NCBI GenBank assembly: GCA_964412815.1
Contig: CAYPQF010000021.1
Coordinates: 186,001-250,000 of the forward strand
Length of the DNA: 64,000 nt
Direction of reading: 5' to 3'
Source: JAOAFZ01 sp964412815
GTDB lineage: Bacteria > Patescibacteriota > Microgenomatia > UBA1406 > GWC2-37-13
Part shown: positions 16,261 to 24,349 of the stretch, piece after piece
Position numbering within the stretch: the stretch's first letter is position 1
How the letters are laid out: each line of letters opens with the position of its first letter
The notes under the pieces: model-generated
Seen by the model: the letters and a program-made list of their open reading frames with translations, nothing else
Databases searched by the model: none
What the model was told of the DNA's origin: nothing
Made by a program: the position numbers and the translations under genes

Positions 16261-19200
16261 GTGCTCTCAAAGCTGTTACGTAGCCATACCGCATGGGTGG
16301 TTGTATGCGGCATCTGCTGTGCCGTCTTTCTTCTGTACCCGCTACATATATGGGCACAATCTTCCCCTGAGACTTCTGCTGATTCTCAGGAAGATACCAT
16401 CTTTGACGGGATCACCGGCTTTGCATCCCGGGTAGTCACACTGAACAATCCCGTTCGCCTGGAAAATCCTCCTGAAGGCTTTAATATCGAGGAACAGCCT
16501 GAGTTTACAGTCTTTATTCCGCATCGAACTGAGACAGAAGTAGGGAAGGCTGCGCTCAACAAATGGCAACAAACCGATGAACAGATCGAGGTAACAGTCG
16601 TCCACAAAGAAACAGGGGAACGCCTTCCAGCTACTATTCAAAAAACAGCAGCAGGAACCTTTACCGTCTTGCCACAAAAAGATAATGACTGGAAACCAGG
16701 GGTCTACACCCTCGATCTCGAAGCAAAAGAAACATTTTTCTATACCCGCGACCTAACACAGGACTTCAGCTGGGGAGTTCTCTCCCTGAACACCAAAAAA
16801 AGTATCTATACACCAGGCCAGACCGTCGAATTATCGTTTGGTATTCTGAACGAACTGGGTCATACACTTTGTGATGCCCCGCTCACTCTGGTGATCACCG
16901 CGCCAGACCGGAAACAAACCACACTCAGCAGAGCAAATGGCGGAATTACACAAAGCGGAGAGTGTGGTGGAGACTCAGTCACCGAAAAACCGGATTATAT
17001 GGCTTCGTATCCGGTAGAGCAAACGGGAATGTACCAGCTTGAACTGACTGGTACCAACGAAAACGGAGCCCATACCATTCTCGATGTCTTTGAAGTCCGG
17101 GAAAGCGTTCCCTTTGATATTGAGCGAACATCGTTTCCGACCCGTGTCTATCCGATCAGTCCGTACGAGGTAGAGGTGACGGTTCGCGCGAATGAGGATT
17201 ATCAGGGCACGGTCCAGGACTTCGTCCCCAAAGTCTTTTATATTGACCAGATTTCTGACGGGGGGACAACTCAAAATGAGCCACTCAAGCAGGCATCCGT
17301 TTCGGCTGAAGTAATGAAAATTGATGCAGAGGCATATAAAAACTTTCCGGAAAAATCAAAACTGATGTATGATGACGCTCTTCAGAATCCAACGAACCTG
17401 GATAAAACACCGACTGCCATTTCCTGGAACGTCAACTGGAAAAAAGGGCAGACCTATACGTTACGCTACCGGATTCATTTTCCGGTGGTTTCACCGGAGT
17501 TTTTTTTGATCGGTCCGTTTACCGTCGGGGAGTTTGCTGAGTTCCGCCAGTGGCAAGTGGCAAACGACGCGGCACGTACCTGGGATGGCGGAGGCACAAC
17601 TAACAACTGGAACGATAACGTCAACTGGAGTTCAGATCTGACTCCGGGATCGGGAGATACTGCTACCTTTAATACCACCAGTGTAAAAAACGCGGATATT
17701 AATGTCAGTATCACAATACAATCGCTCACCATCGCCACGGGCTATACGGGTACCATTACCCAGCAGGGAACAAACACCATTACCATGTCCGGAAACACTA
17801 CCGGCTTTGTAGTACAGGACGGCACCTTTGTGGGAGGGTCCGGTAACATCAGTATGAACTCCAGCGGGGCAGATTTTAACCAGACCGGGGGCACCTTTAC
17901 AGCCACGAGTGGAACAATGCTGACTTCGGATAACTTTATCTCCTCGGGTGGTACCTACGCCCATAACAACGGTACCATTGGCTGGACCGACAGTGGAGAT
18001 GATACCTACAGTTTTACGGCAAACGGTCGCACCTTCTGGGGATTTACCACTGCCAATACCTGTGCAGGTACAATCACCTTCTCCACTAGTAATGTCATTA
18101 CCTTTGCCGGTCCGATTACCTTTGGAGCCAGCTGCAGCAATGCCTGGGTCCGGTTTGATGGCAGTACTGCTACACTCAATGTGACCAGCGACACCATTAA
18201 TGTGACGGGTATTGGTGTGGGAGGACAGGGCGGAGCGGTCTTTTTGATTAATGGTACGGGCAATCAAACAATTGTTGGAGAAACCGACTCGGATTCGCGT
18301 ATCACCCGTATGACGGTAAACAAAGCCTCCGGCACATTTACGATACAGAATACCATTGTGCTGGACGATAACTTTACTTTTACGGCAGCAGGCAGCGGAT
18401 TTGTATCCACCGGAAGCAAAGTCATTATGAACGCCCGGGATGATGCCTCCACCGTTGCGTTTACCGGCACCTGGGATTTTAATGACTGGGAGTTTAATGA
18501 GGGGTGTAACACACATACTTTGAATGGAGGGGTACTACGGGTAAACGGAACGTTGACCTTTCATAACCCAAACTGTGAACAAAATGAGTATGTAAATAGT
18601 AATTCCGGAGCTGCAATTCATGCGCGCGGCAATATTGTTGGTTCAGGATTTGGATCTCGGGGATCGGCGGTGGTTACTATTAACGGTACAGGCAATCAAA
18701 CTATTACGGGTGAAAACGATACCAATACCTTTATTCCTGCTATTACCCTCAATAAGGCGAGTGGTACCTTGAACTTTGTTAATACGATCGGGTCATTATA
18801 TTCGACCTGGACATATACCGCGGGCACTATTGATACCACCGGTACGGGCACGGTACTACCGTATCAAGGCACGCTTACCGGTAACTGGAACTTTCCCAAT
18901 ATGATACTGTCTGCCGATAACTTTAGCGGAACAACTATAAGTTCAGGCACCACCGTAACGGTGCACGGGACACTTACCCTGGCAGGGGTAAATGGCGATA
19001 ACTCGAGGTTGGTCGGAGCTGGTTCATTGCATGCCCGGGGGAATGTAGATGTAGTAGGAAACGGGATTGTTACGGTTGGCGGACAAAACGCAGCTATTAC
19101 CTTGAACGGAACCGGTAATCAAACGGTAACAGGAGAAAATGATGCCACTACCAGCATACCGAATTTTATTGTAAATAAAACAACAGGCACCACTACATTT

Positions 19201-21909
19201 ACCAGTGGGATACGCTCTACCGGAACATTTACCCGTACGGCGGGCACTATTGATGCAACCGGAGCCACCTTTTACTTTCATAATGCTACCATCAATGGAC
19301 TGTGGGAGTTACAGGATGTTACAGTGACCGGTTCGAACTTTTCCGGAACAACGATCGGAAGCGGCGCAGTCCTTACCGCCAACGGAACCTTTACCCTGGG
19401 CAATGCCTCTGAGCAGTTTCCACGGCTGTACGGCAGCGGTCAGTACCACCTGAAGGGTAATGTGAACGTAGTCGGGTATGGTACCGTAGAACAGTTTGGA
19501 GATACGGCACGACTGGTTATCAACGGTACCGGAGACCAGACGCTAGACGGGGAAACAGACACTGATACCAGAATGCCAAACTGGGAGGTAAACAAGCCAA
19601 GCGGCACCTTAACCATCACTGATACCCTGGTTGGCTGGGGTGATGTTACGTATACTGCTGGTACCATTAATCCCGGAACCAGCACCTTCTATGTAGGGTC
19701 AACCATGACAGTCGGTGGCAATATGACCTTTAATAACCTCGATATTTGTATGTATGAAAGTAACTTTGAAGATTTTTATATTACCGGCAGCTCGAACGTA
19801 ACAGTCCTAGGAAACGCACGCTTGAACTTTAGTGAATGCGCGAATAATAGCGCCAATAAGTCTTTTAATAACTCCGGCACGCTCACCGTACATGGCAATC
19901 TGTCTGTGGGAGGCACCGGGCAAATGAACTCTGATGGCGGCTATACCGGAACTCTCGCACTGGCAGGTGGCAATAACCAGGTAGTGACCTGGCCAACCTC
20001 AGGCGACACTCCAAATGGTGATCTGGTCATTACTAAAAGCGGCGGAGAAGTAACCTTTGCCAATCCGCTTAACTTGGGTTTATCCGGCCAGGACTTAACC
20101 GTAACCAGCGGAACGCTCAACCTGGGAAATCAAAATTTGACTGTAAACGGGACCTTTTCCACACAACTCAATAGTACGGTAATTCTCACCGGAGATCAGA
20201 CTATTACCGCGGGCAGTACCAGCTACAATGGATCGGTGGTGTATACTGGAACGGGCAGCTATTCATCACTTGCCTTGGGAAGTACGTATAATAACTTAAC
20301 GATCGCCGGGGCGGGAACCTATTCTCCCACGGGGACTGTTACCGTTACGGGAAACTTTACGCAACAGACCGGAACCTTTAACGCCCCGGACAATCTACGA
20401 ATCGGCGGCAATATGACCGTATCCGGCGGGAGCTTTGTACCGGGCAATAACACTGTCACTGCTATCGAACCTGACACCGACACTACCATTGATGGCATCA
20501 CCTCATTTTACAACTTTACCTCAATCATGCCCGGTAAGGAGATTATTTTTGAAGCAGGGGAGACATACTCGGTCTCCAATGCCTGGACCATTCGCGGGAC
20601 AAAAAAAGATCCGCTCACCTTACGCAGTTCCAGTCCCGGTACTCAGTGGTTTATCTCAGCACCTGCGGGAACAACCGGAGAAGGCCTTTACGTTGCAGAC
20701 TCAAATGCCTGCTCAGGGAACAGAGTTAGCGCCACAGACTCGGGCGGTAACGGCAACAATGACTGTTGGGACTTCGCCTACGAAACTGGAGTACAAGGAT
20801 GGTATAACACCAGTTGGCTGTATCGAAAAAAGATTATTATCGATGACTCATATGTTGAGGGGACATCTCATGCGAACTTTCCTCTGTTAGTTTCCCTAAC
20901 CAGCGATACCGCACTTGCAACCTCAGCGTTAGACTCCGGCAACGACATTCTGTTTACCGCCTCTGATGGGACTACCAAACTTGATCACGAGATTGAGACC
21001 TTTAATGGCACGACGGGGCAACTGATAAGTTGGGTGCGCATTCCCACCCTTTCAGGAACAGCTCCTACCACCCTCTATATGTACTATGGAAACGCAGCAG
21101 CATCAAGTCAACAAAATCCAACCGGTGTCTGGGACTCAACCTATCATGCGGTTTGGCATCTGAACGAAAATCCGGCAGGTACGGCACCGCAAATTCAGGA
21201 CAGTACCTCGAATAATCGTGATGGAACGTCTCAGGGAAGTATGACCCTGAGTGATCTGGTAACGGCACGTATTTTAACCGGACTCGATTTTGATGGCAGC
21301 AATGACGCAATCAGTGTACCTGCGGGAGCCGGATTCAACAATGTGAATACCGGCACAATCTCTCTGTGGGTGAGATGGAATGGATCACAGCCCTCCGGAT
21401 TCTCTAACTCGTATGGAGCCGTAAGCGGTCGCGAACAGGGCGGGGTATTTGGAAACAACATTATTGGACTGACAGGGAGCAATCCGGCGACGGCTCAAGT
21501 GATGTGGCGATTTAGAAATGCAGGTTCAAACGAGATTGTCAGTACTATCTCACCTGGCAATGGTACCTGGCGCTACGTTACGGTTTCGTTTGCGCCGGGC
21601 GCACACCGTTTGTATATTGATGGGAATCTGGATGGATCTTCCAGCACCACAGATACAACCCACGATAACATCTCGATTCCGTTTACGTTCGGCGCCTGGC
21701 TCGGCGTAACCTATTCAAATACATTTATTGATGAAGTTCGCCTTTCAAGCACAAATCGCTCAGCAGAGTGGGTAAAAACCGAGTATAACAATATGACCAG
21801 TACTTCATTCTTCACGCTCGACGCGCAGGAAACACCCCAGGTGGATGACAAAATAAAGATTCGCGGTGGCACCCGTATTCAGGGAGGCACCCGGCTGGAA
21901 ACAGAATAA
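16261..21909 (+). CDS. Giant secreted beta-rich surface protein with DUF2341 and LamG-like domains
   Basis: 1882 residues from GTG. It has a classical signal peptide (hydrophobic core, then HIWAQSS), Ig-like N-terminal domains (about 40-400), and a long Thr/Gly/Asn-rich region (about 430-1440) of short beta strands suggesting a beta-helix. Within this region NGTG[N/D]QT recurs at residues 664, 808, 949 and 1088, spaced 144, 141 and 139 residues. From residue 1514 (WYNTSWLYRKK) comes a DUF2341 domain. A LamG-like concanavalin fold with FDGSNDAISVP follows, where sugar or matrix binding is usual in the family. No C-terminal anchor is seen. Likely adhesin or shell protein, by inference. Confidence 0.85.
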   Translation: MLSKLLRSHTAWVVVCGICCAVFLLYPLHIWAQSSPETSADSQEDTIFDGITGFASRVVTLNNPVRLENPPEGFNIEEQPEFTVFIPHRTETEVGKAALNKWQQTDEQIEVTVVHKETGERLPATIQKTAAGTFTVLPQKDNDWKPGVYTLDLEAKETFFYTRDLTQDFSWGVLSLNTKKSIYTPGQTVELSFGILNELGHTLCDAPLTLVITAPDRKQTTLSRANGGITQSGECGGDSVTEKPDYMASYPVEQTGMYQLELTGTNENGAHTILDVFEVRESVPFDIERTSFPTRVYPISPYEVEVTVRANEDYQGTVQDFVPKVFYIDQISDGGTTQNEPLKQASVSAEVMKIDAEAYKNFPEKSKLMYDDALQNPTNLDKTPTAISWNVNWKKGQTYTLRYRIHFPVVSPEFFLIGPFTVGEFAEFRQWQVANDAARTWDGGGTTNNWNDNVNWSSDLTPGSGDTATFNTTSVKNADINVSITIQSLTIATGYTGTITQQGTNTITMSGNTTGFVVQDGTFVGGSGNISMNSSGADFNQTGGTFTATSGTMLTSDNFISSGGTYAHNNGTIGWTDSGDDTYSFTANGRTFWGFTTANTCAGTITFSTSNVITFAGPITFGASCSNAWVRFDGSTATLNVTSDTINVTGIGVGGQGGAVFLINGTGNQTIVGETDSDSRITRMTVNKASGTFTIQNTIVLDDNFTFTAAGSGFVSTGSKVIMNARDDASTVAFTGTWDFNDWEFNEGCNTHTLNGGVLRVNGTLTFHNPNCEQNEYVNSNSGAAIHARGNIVGSGFGSRGSAVVTINGTGNQTITGENDTNTFIPAITLNKASGTLNFVNTIGSLYSTWTYTAGTIDTTGTGTVLPYQGTLTGNWNFPNMILSADNFSGTTISSGTTVTVHGTLTLAGVNGDNSRLVGAGSLHARGNVDVVGNGIVTVGGQNAAITLNGTGNQTVTGENDATTSIPNFIVNKTTGTTTFTSGIRSTGTFTRTAGTIDATGATFYFHNATINGLWELQDVTVTGSNFSGTTIGSGAVLTANGTFTLGNASEQFPRLYGSGQYHLKGNVNVVGYGTVEQFGDTARLVINGTGDQTLDGETDTDTRMPNWEVNKPSGTLTITDTLVGWGDVTYTAGTINPGTSTFYVGSTMTVGGNMTFNNLDICMYESNFEDFYITGSSNVTVLGNARLNFSECANNSANKSFNNSGTLTVHGNLSVGGTGQMNSDGGYTGTLALAGGNNQVVTWPTSGDTPNGDLVITKSGGEVTFANPLNLGLSGQDLTVTSGTLNLGNQNLTVNGTFSTQLNSTVILTGDQTITAGSTSYNGSVVYTGTGSYSSLALGSTYNNLTIAGAGTYSPTGTVTVTGNFTQQTGTFNAPDNLRIGGNMTVSGGSFVPGNNTVTAIEPDTDTTIDGITSFYNFTSIMPGKEIIFEAGETYSVSNAWTIRGTKKDPLTLRSSSPGTQWFISAPAGTTGEGLYVADSNACSGNRVSATDSGGNGNNDCWDFAYETGVQGWYNTSWLYRKKIIIDDSYVEGTSHANFPLLVSLTSDTALATSALDSGNDILFTASDGTTKLDHEIETFNGTTGQLISWVRIPTLSGTAPTTLYMYYGNAAASSQQNPTGVWDSTYHAVWHLNENPAGTAPQIQDSTSNNRDGTSQGSMTLSDLVTARILTGLDFDGSNDAISVPAGAGFNNVNTGTISLWVRWNGSQPSGFSNSYGAVSGREQGGVFGNNIIGLTGSNPATAQVMWRFRNAGSNEIVSTISPGNGTWRYVTVSFAPGAHRLYIDGNLDGSSSTTDTTHDNISIPFTFGAWLGVTYSNTFIDEVRLSSTNRSAEWVKTEYNNMTSTSFFTLDAQETPQVDDKIKIRGGTRIQGGTRLETE
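18250..19540 (+). repeat. Four-fold coding repeat in the giant surface protein
   Basis: The NGTG[N/D]QT motif starts at 18250, 18682, 19105 and 19522. Each is followed by G-E-[T/N]-D and, about 18 residues on, by VNK/LNK-[A/T/P]-[S/T]-G-T. Repeat length is about 140 residues. DNA identity is low, so the repeats are old. Confidence 0.75.
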
Positions 21910-21953
21910 TTCTGACATCTGCTAACTCCTCATCATAGCCTCAAAATAGACCC

Positions 21954-21975
21954 TCCTGACAATACTATGTCAGGA
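21954..21975 (+). terminator. Possible terminator after the giant gene
   Basis: An 8-bp stem (tcctgaca / tgtcagga) with a 6-nt loop, followed by ttctgtcat. The T-tract is weak, so this is a tentative call. Confidence 0.45.
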
Positions 21976-22009
21976 TTCTGTCATAGTTCTGGCAAGATTA
22001 CTATAGGGC

Positions 22010-22024
22010 TATAATCTATACTAT
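22010..22024 (+). promoter_or_regulatory. -10 region of the PIG-L gene
   Basis: TATAAT (22010-22015) overlaps further -10-like boxes TATACT (22017-22022) and TACTAT (22019-22024). The last ends 7 nt before the ATG. Confidence 0.5.
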
Positions 22025-22031
22025 TCTTCAT

Positions 22032-22709
22032 ATGAAAAAACGTATGGTAGCCATGTTCGCGCACCCGGACGACGAATCGTTTGGACCTGCCGGTACATTG
22101 GCGCTTCTCTCAAAAGACTACGATATTCATCTGATTACCGCCACTCGGGGCGAGGCCGGAGAAAACCACCGCGAAGATGCGGGAACCCGTCCACTGGCCG
22201 AAGTCCGTACCGAAGAGGTTCGATCTGCTGCCAAGGCTTTGGGCATTCAGAACGTACATATTCTTAACTTCCCCGACAGCGGACTATGTAATACGCTGTT
22301 TGGTACGGTATTACAAGAAACAGAGCAGATCTGTAAACTGGTAAAACCGGAAAAGATCATTACATTTGAACCAAAAGGTCTGACCGGGCATATGGATCAT
22401 ATCTTTATGACCAATATCGCAACCTCGGTCTTTAATCGCAATTCATCAATACAAAGTATTCTGTATCATCACTTCGAACGTTCAGTTCAGGAGTATATGC
22501 AAGATTACTACAAGTCAAAAGGCTTTGATGTACTGTTTCCGCAGGGATTAACAGCCCGGGAAGCACATCTCAAGGTGAATATCTCATCTGTACGACAACA
22601 GAAACAACAGGCTATGAAAAGTCACCGTTCTCAGCAGGGAGATTACAACGCCTATGATGCCGCCTTTCAAACATCAGACCTGGAACTGTTTACGGTGCAG
22701 TCTCGGTAA
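22032..22709 (+). CDS. PIG-L (LmbE) family deacetylase
   Basis: 225 residues. The zinc-binding signature AHPDDESFG lies near the N-terminus, with a downstream HMDH pair (LTGHMDHIF). The family removes acetyl groups from N-acetylglucosaminyl compounds, including GlcNAc-PI, mycothiol and bacillithiol precursors. The next gene is a GT4 glycosyltransferase, a pairing known from thiol-glycoside pathways. The GT here is much longer than BshA or MshA, so that link is only a possibility. Confidence 0.88.
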   Translation: MKKRMVAMFAHPDDESFGPAGTLALLSKDYDIHLITATRGEAGENHREDAGTRPLAEVRTEEVRSAAKALGIQNVHILNFPDSGLCNTLFGTVLQETEQICKLVKPEKIITFEPKGLTGHMDHIFMTNIATSVFNRNSSIQSILYHHFERSVQEYMQDYYKSKGFDVLFPQGLTAREAHLKVNISSVRQQKQQAMKSHRSQQGDYNAYDAAFQTSDLELFTVQSR

Positions 22710-22744
22710 CTGAAAATTGTCTATCTATCGTATCACTCAATTGT

Positions 22745-22750
22745 TATTAT
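22745..22750 (+). promoter_or_regulatory. -10 box of the GT4 gene
   Basis: TATTAT ends 8 nt before the ATG; leaderless arrangement. Confidence 0.45.
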
Positions 22751-22758
22751 AGCCATAT

Positions 22759-24240
22759 ATGAGAACAGAACGCACCGTCGGCATCGAAGCTGACATCTTA
22801 CAGGAATCCGGATTTACCTTTGCCAAGGGAGTTGATCTCAAACGTAGTGGGGGAGGAGCCCACGTCGGAGGCGCTGCCCGTGCCTTCGAAGATCAGTTTC
22901 GCGGACTGGCAGCACACGGTCAGACAGAGCTGAACCGGACTGATGAAACTGGAACCGCGGGAGAACAGGAACCCGGTACCAACGAAATTAGAATCGATCT
23001 GGTTGCCGCAACACCGCTGCCGTACGAAGGATTTGAACCTGCAGTACTGGAACTGCCCGCACATGCCCGTACCCACCTGTTTCCGCTACCCGCAGCCGCA
23101 GATGGTTCTACCTTACCGTACGATCAACTGATCCAATCCTATACACACAACACTGCCTGGATGGAACAACGCCGCGCTAGTATGGGACGACAGGGAAGAG
23201 AAGGAAGTCTGATCAGTATCTCTCATTTTTATGTGGCTTCAGCGGTACGTGATGCCATCTATGACAGTCTGGACGCACCCGTACGGGATCAGGTCGGACG
23301 GGTAACGCTTCTCCACTCTGCACCCGCATATGTGATTCGCGCCGAAAACCCTTCCTATTACGCCGATAATCCTGCCTCTGATACCCGTATTCAATATGAA
23401 AAAGACGCCCTGGCTTCGTCCATTGTGGTCTTTTCCACCGAAGGGGAGCGTCAACTGATGATTGCCAACTACGAAGGGGTTCCGTATGGACCTGAACCAT
23501 CTGATGTGTTTACCCGGGAGATGCTGGAAGCCAACTCGGTTGTGGTGCCGCTATGCTTTAATGAACAGCTCTTTCAGCCTGATCCGACCGGACAATCCCG
23601 TCAGGAACAGATGAAACAGTTCGCTCAGTATGGTATCCGTCCGGAAGACACGATCTTTATGGCGGTAACCCGACTGGATGAAGAAAAAAACTGGCATGGA
23701 CTGGTTCGGGCATGGATGCAGTTTATGATTGATAATCAGGGATATTTTGAACGGCCTGATGCCGAGAAGCTGATGGTGATCGGCTCCGTTCCCCTCAAGA
23801 GCCCTCGATTAATGGAACTGTATCAACAGGTAATGGGAGAAGTCGATGAGTTTAAAGCCCGCTACGGTACACTGGCCGATAAGCTGGTGTTGCCGGGTGC
23901 GTTTCCGCATGAACGAATCAATCATATTCCCGTTGCGATGTTTGGACCATCCTTTACCGAGACCTTCCATCTGGTCCCCAAAGAAGCCAATGCCTCCGGT
24001 GTTGCCTTTGCCGGCTCAGATATCGCCGCTCACCGTGAGACACACGGTTCCAGTGCATTCCTGTTCGATCCGAATACGTACGAAGGGTTTGCGTCAGCCT
24101 TTACCACGATGCTGAATCCAGCAGATCGGGCCGCGTATGCAGCTGCGGGTATCAAAAACTCAGAACGATTTAACCGCAAAGCAGCGACCCGCGAGCTGGT
24201 GCAAACTATGAGAGCAAAATTTCCGGTGTTGACCCGTTAA
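22759..24240 (+). CDS. GT4-family glycosyltransferase
   Basis: 493 residues, GT-B fold. The N-terminal acceptor domain has a Gly-rich loop (SGGGAHVGGAARAFED). The C-terminal donor domain has AVTRLDEEKNWHGLVRAW and the E(x7)E motif in TETFHLVPKEANASG. Length and layout recall the sucrose synthase / sucrose-phosphate synthase branch more than short GT4 enzymes. The next gene encodes an invertase-like glycosidase fused to a hexokinase, so a disaccharide product is an attractive guess; the sequence alone does not prove it. No membrane segment. Confidence 0.8.
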   Translation: MRTERTVGIEADILQESGFTFAKGVDLKRSGGGAHVGGAARAFEDQFRGLAAHGQTELNRTDETGTAGEQEPGTNEIRIDLVAATPLPYEGFEPAVLELPAHARTHLFPLPAAADGSTLPYDQLIQSYTHNTAWMEQRRASMGRQGREGSLISISHFYVASAVRDAIYDSLDAPVRDQVGRVTLLHSAPAYVIRAENPSYYADNPASDTRIQYEKDALASSIVVFSTEGERQLMIANYEGVPYGPEPSDVFTREMLEANSVVVPLCFNEQLFQPDPTGQSRQEQMKQFAQYGIRPEDTIFMAVTRLDEEKNWHGLVRAWMQFMIDNQGYFERPDAEKLMVIGSVPLKSPRLMELYQQVMGEVDEFKARYGTLADKLVLPGAFPHERINHIPVAMFGPSFTETFHLVPKEANASGVAFAGSDIAAHRETHGSSAFLFDPNTYEGFASAFTTMLNPADRAAYAAAGIKNSERFNRKAATRELVQTMRAKFPVLTR

Positions 24241-24291
24241 CAATTATAAGATGAACGTTTCCCGGGCTTTGCGGGTTTCCCCGGGCAACTG

Positions 24292-24305
24292 CGCACTACA
24301 GTGCG
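24292..24305 (+). other. Small hairpin upstream of the glycosidase-hexokinase gene
   Basis: A 5-bp stem (cgcac/gtgcg) with a 4-nt loop lies after a GC-rich inverted block (cccggg at 24261 and 24280). It could terminate or pause transcription from the GT4 gene before the next promoter. Weak evidence. Confidence 0.3.
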
Positions 24306-24349
24306 AAATGGGATTACCAATTACTCAAAAAAAGAGTACTATTATCTAT

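Noticed and set aside
17632..18516. Long minus-strand frame of 294 codons inside the giant surface protein gene
   Set aside because: It is the antisense of a Thr/Gly/Asn-rich repeat region, which avoids stop codons on the other strand. It has no promoter, SD or domain.
18250..19540. Repeats in the giant gene as a CRISPR array or minisatellite
   Set aside because: Units are over 400 nt, diverged at DNA level and in frame with the coding sequence; they are protein repeats.
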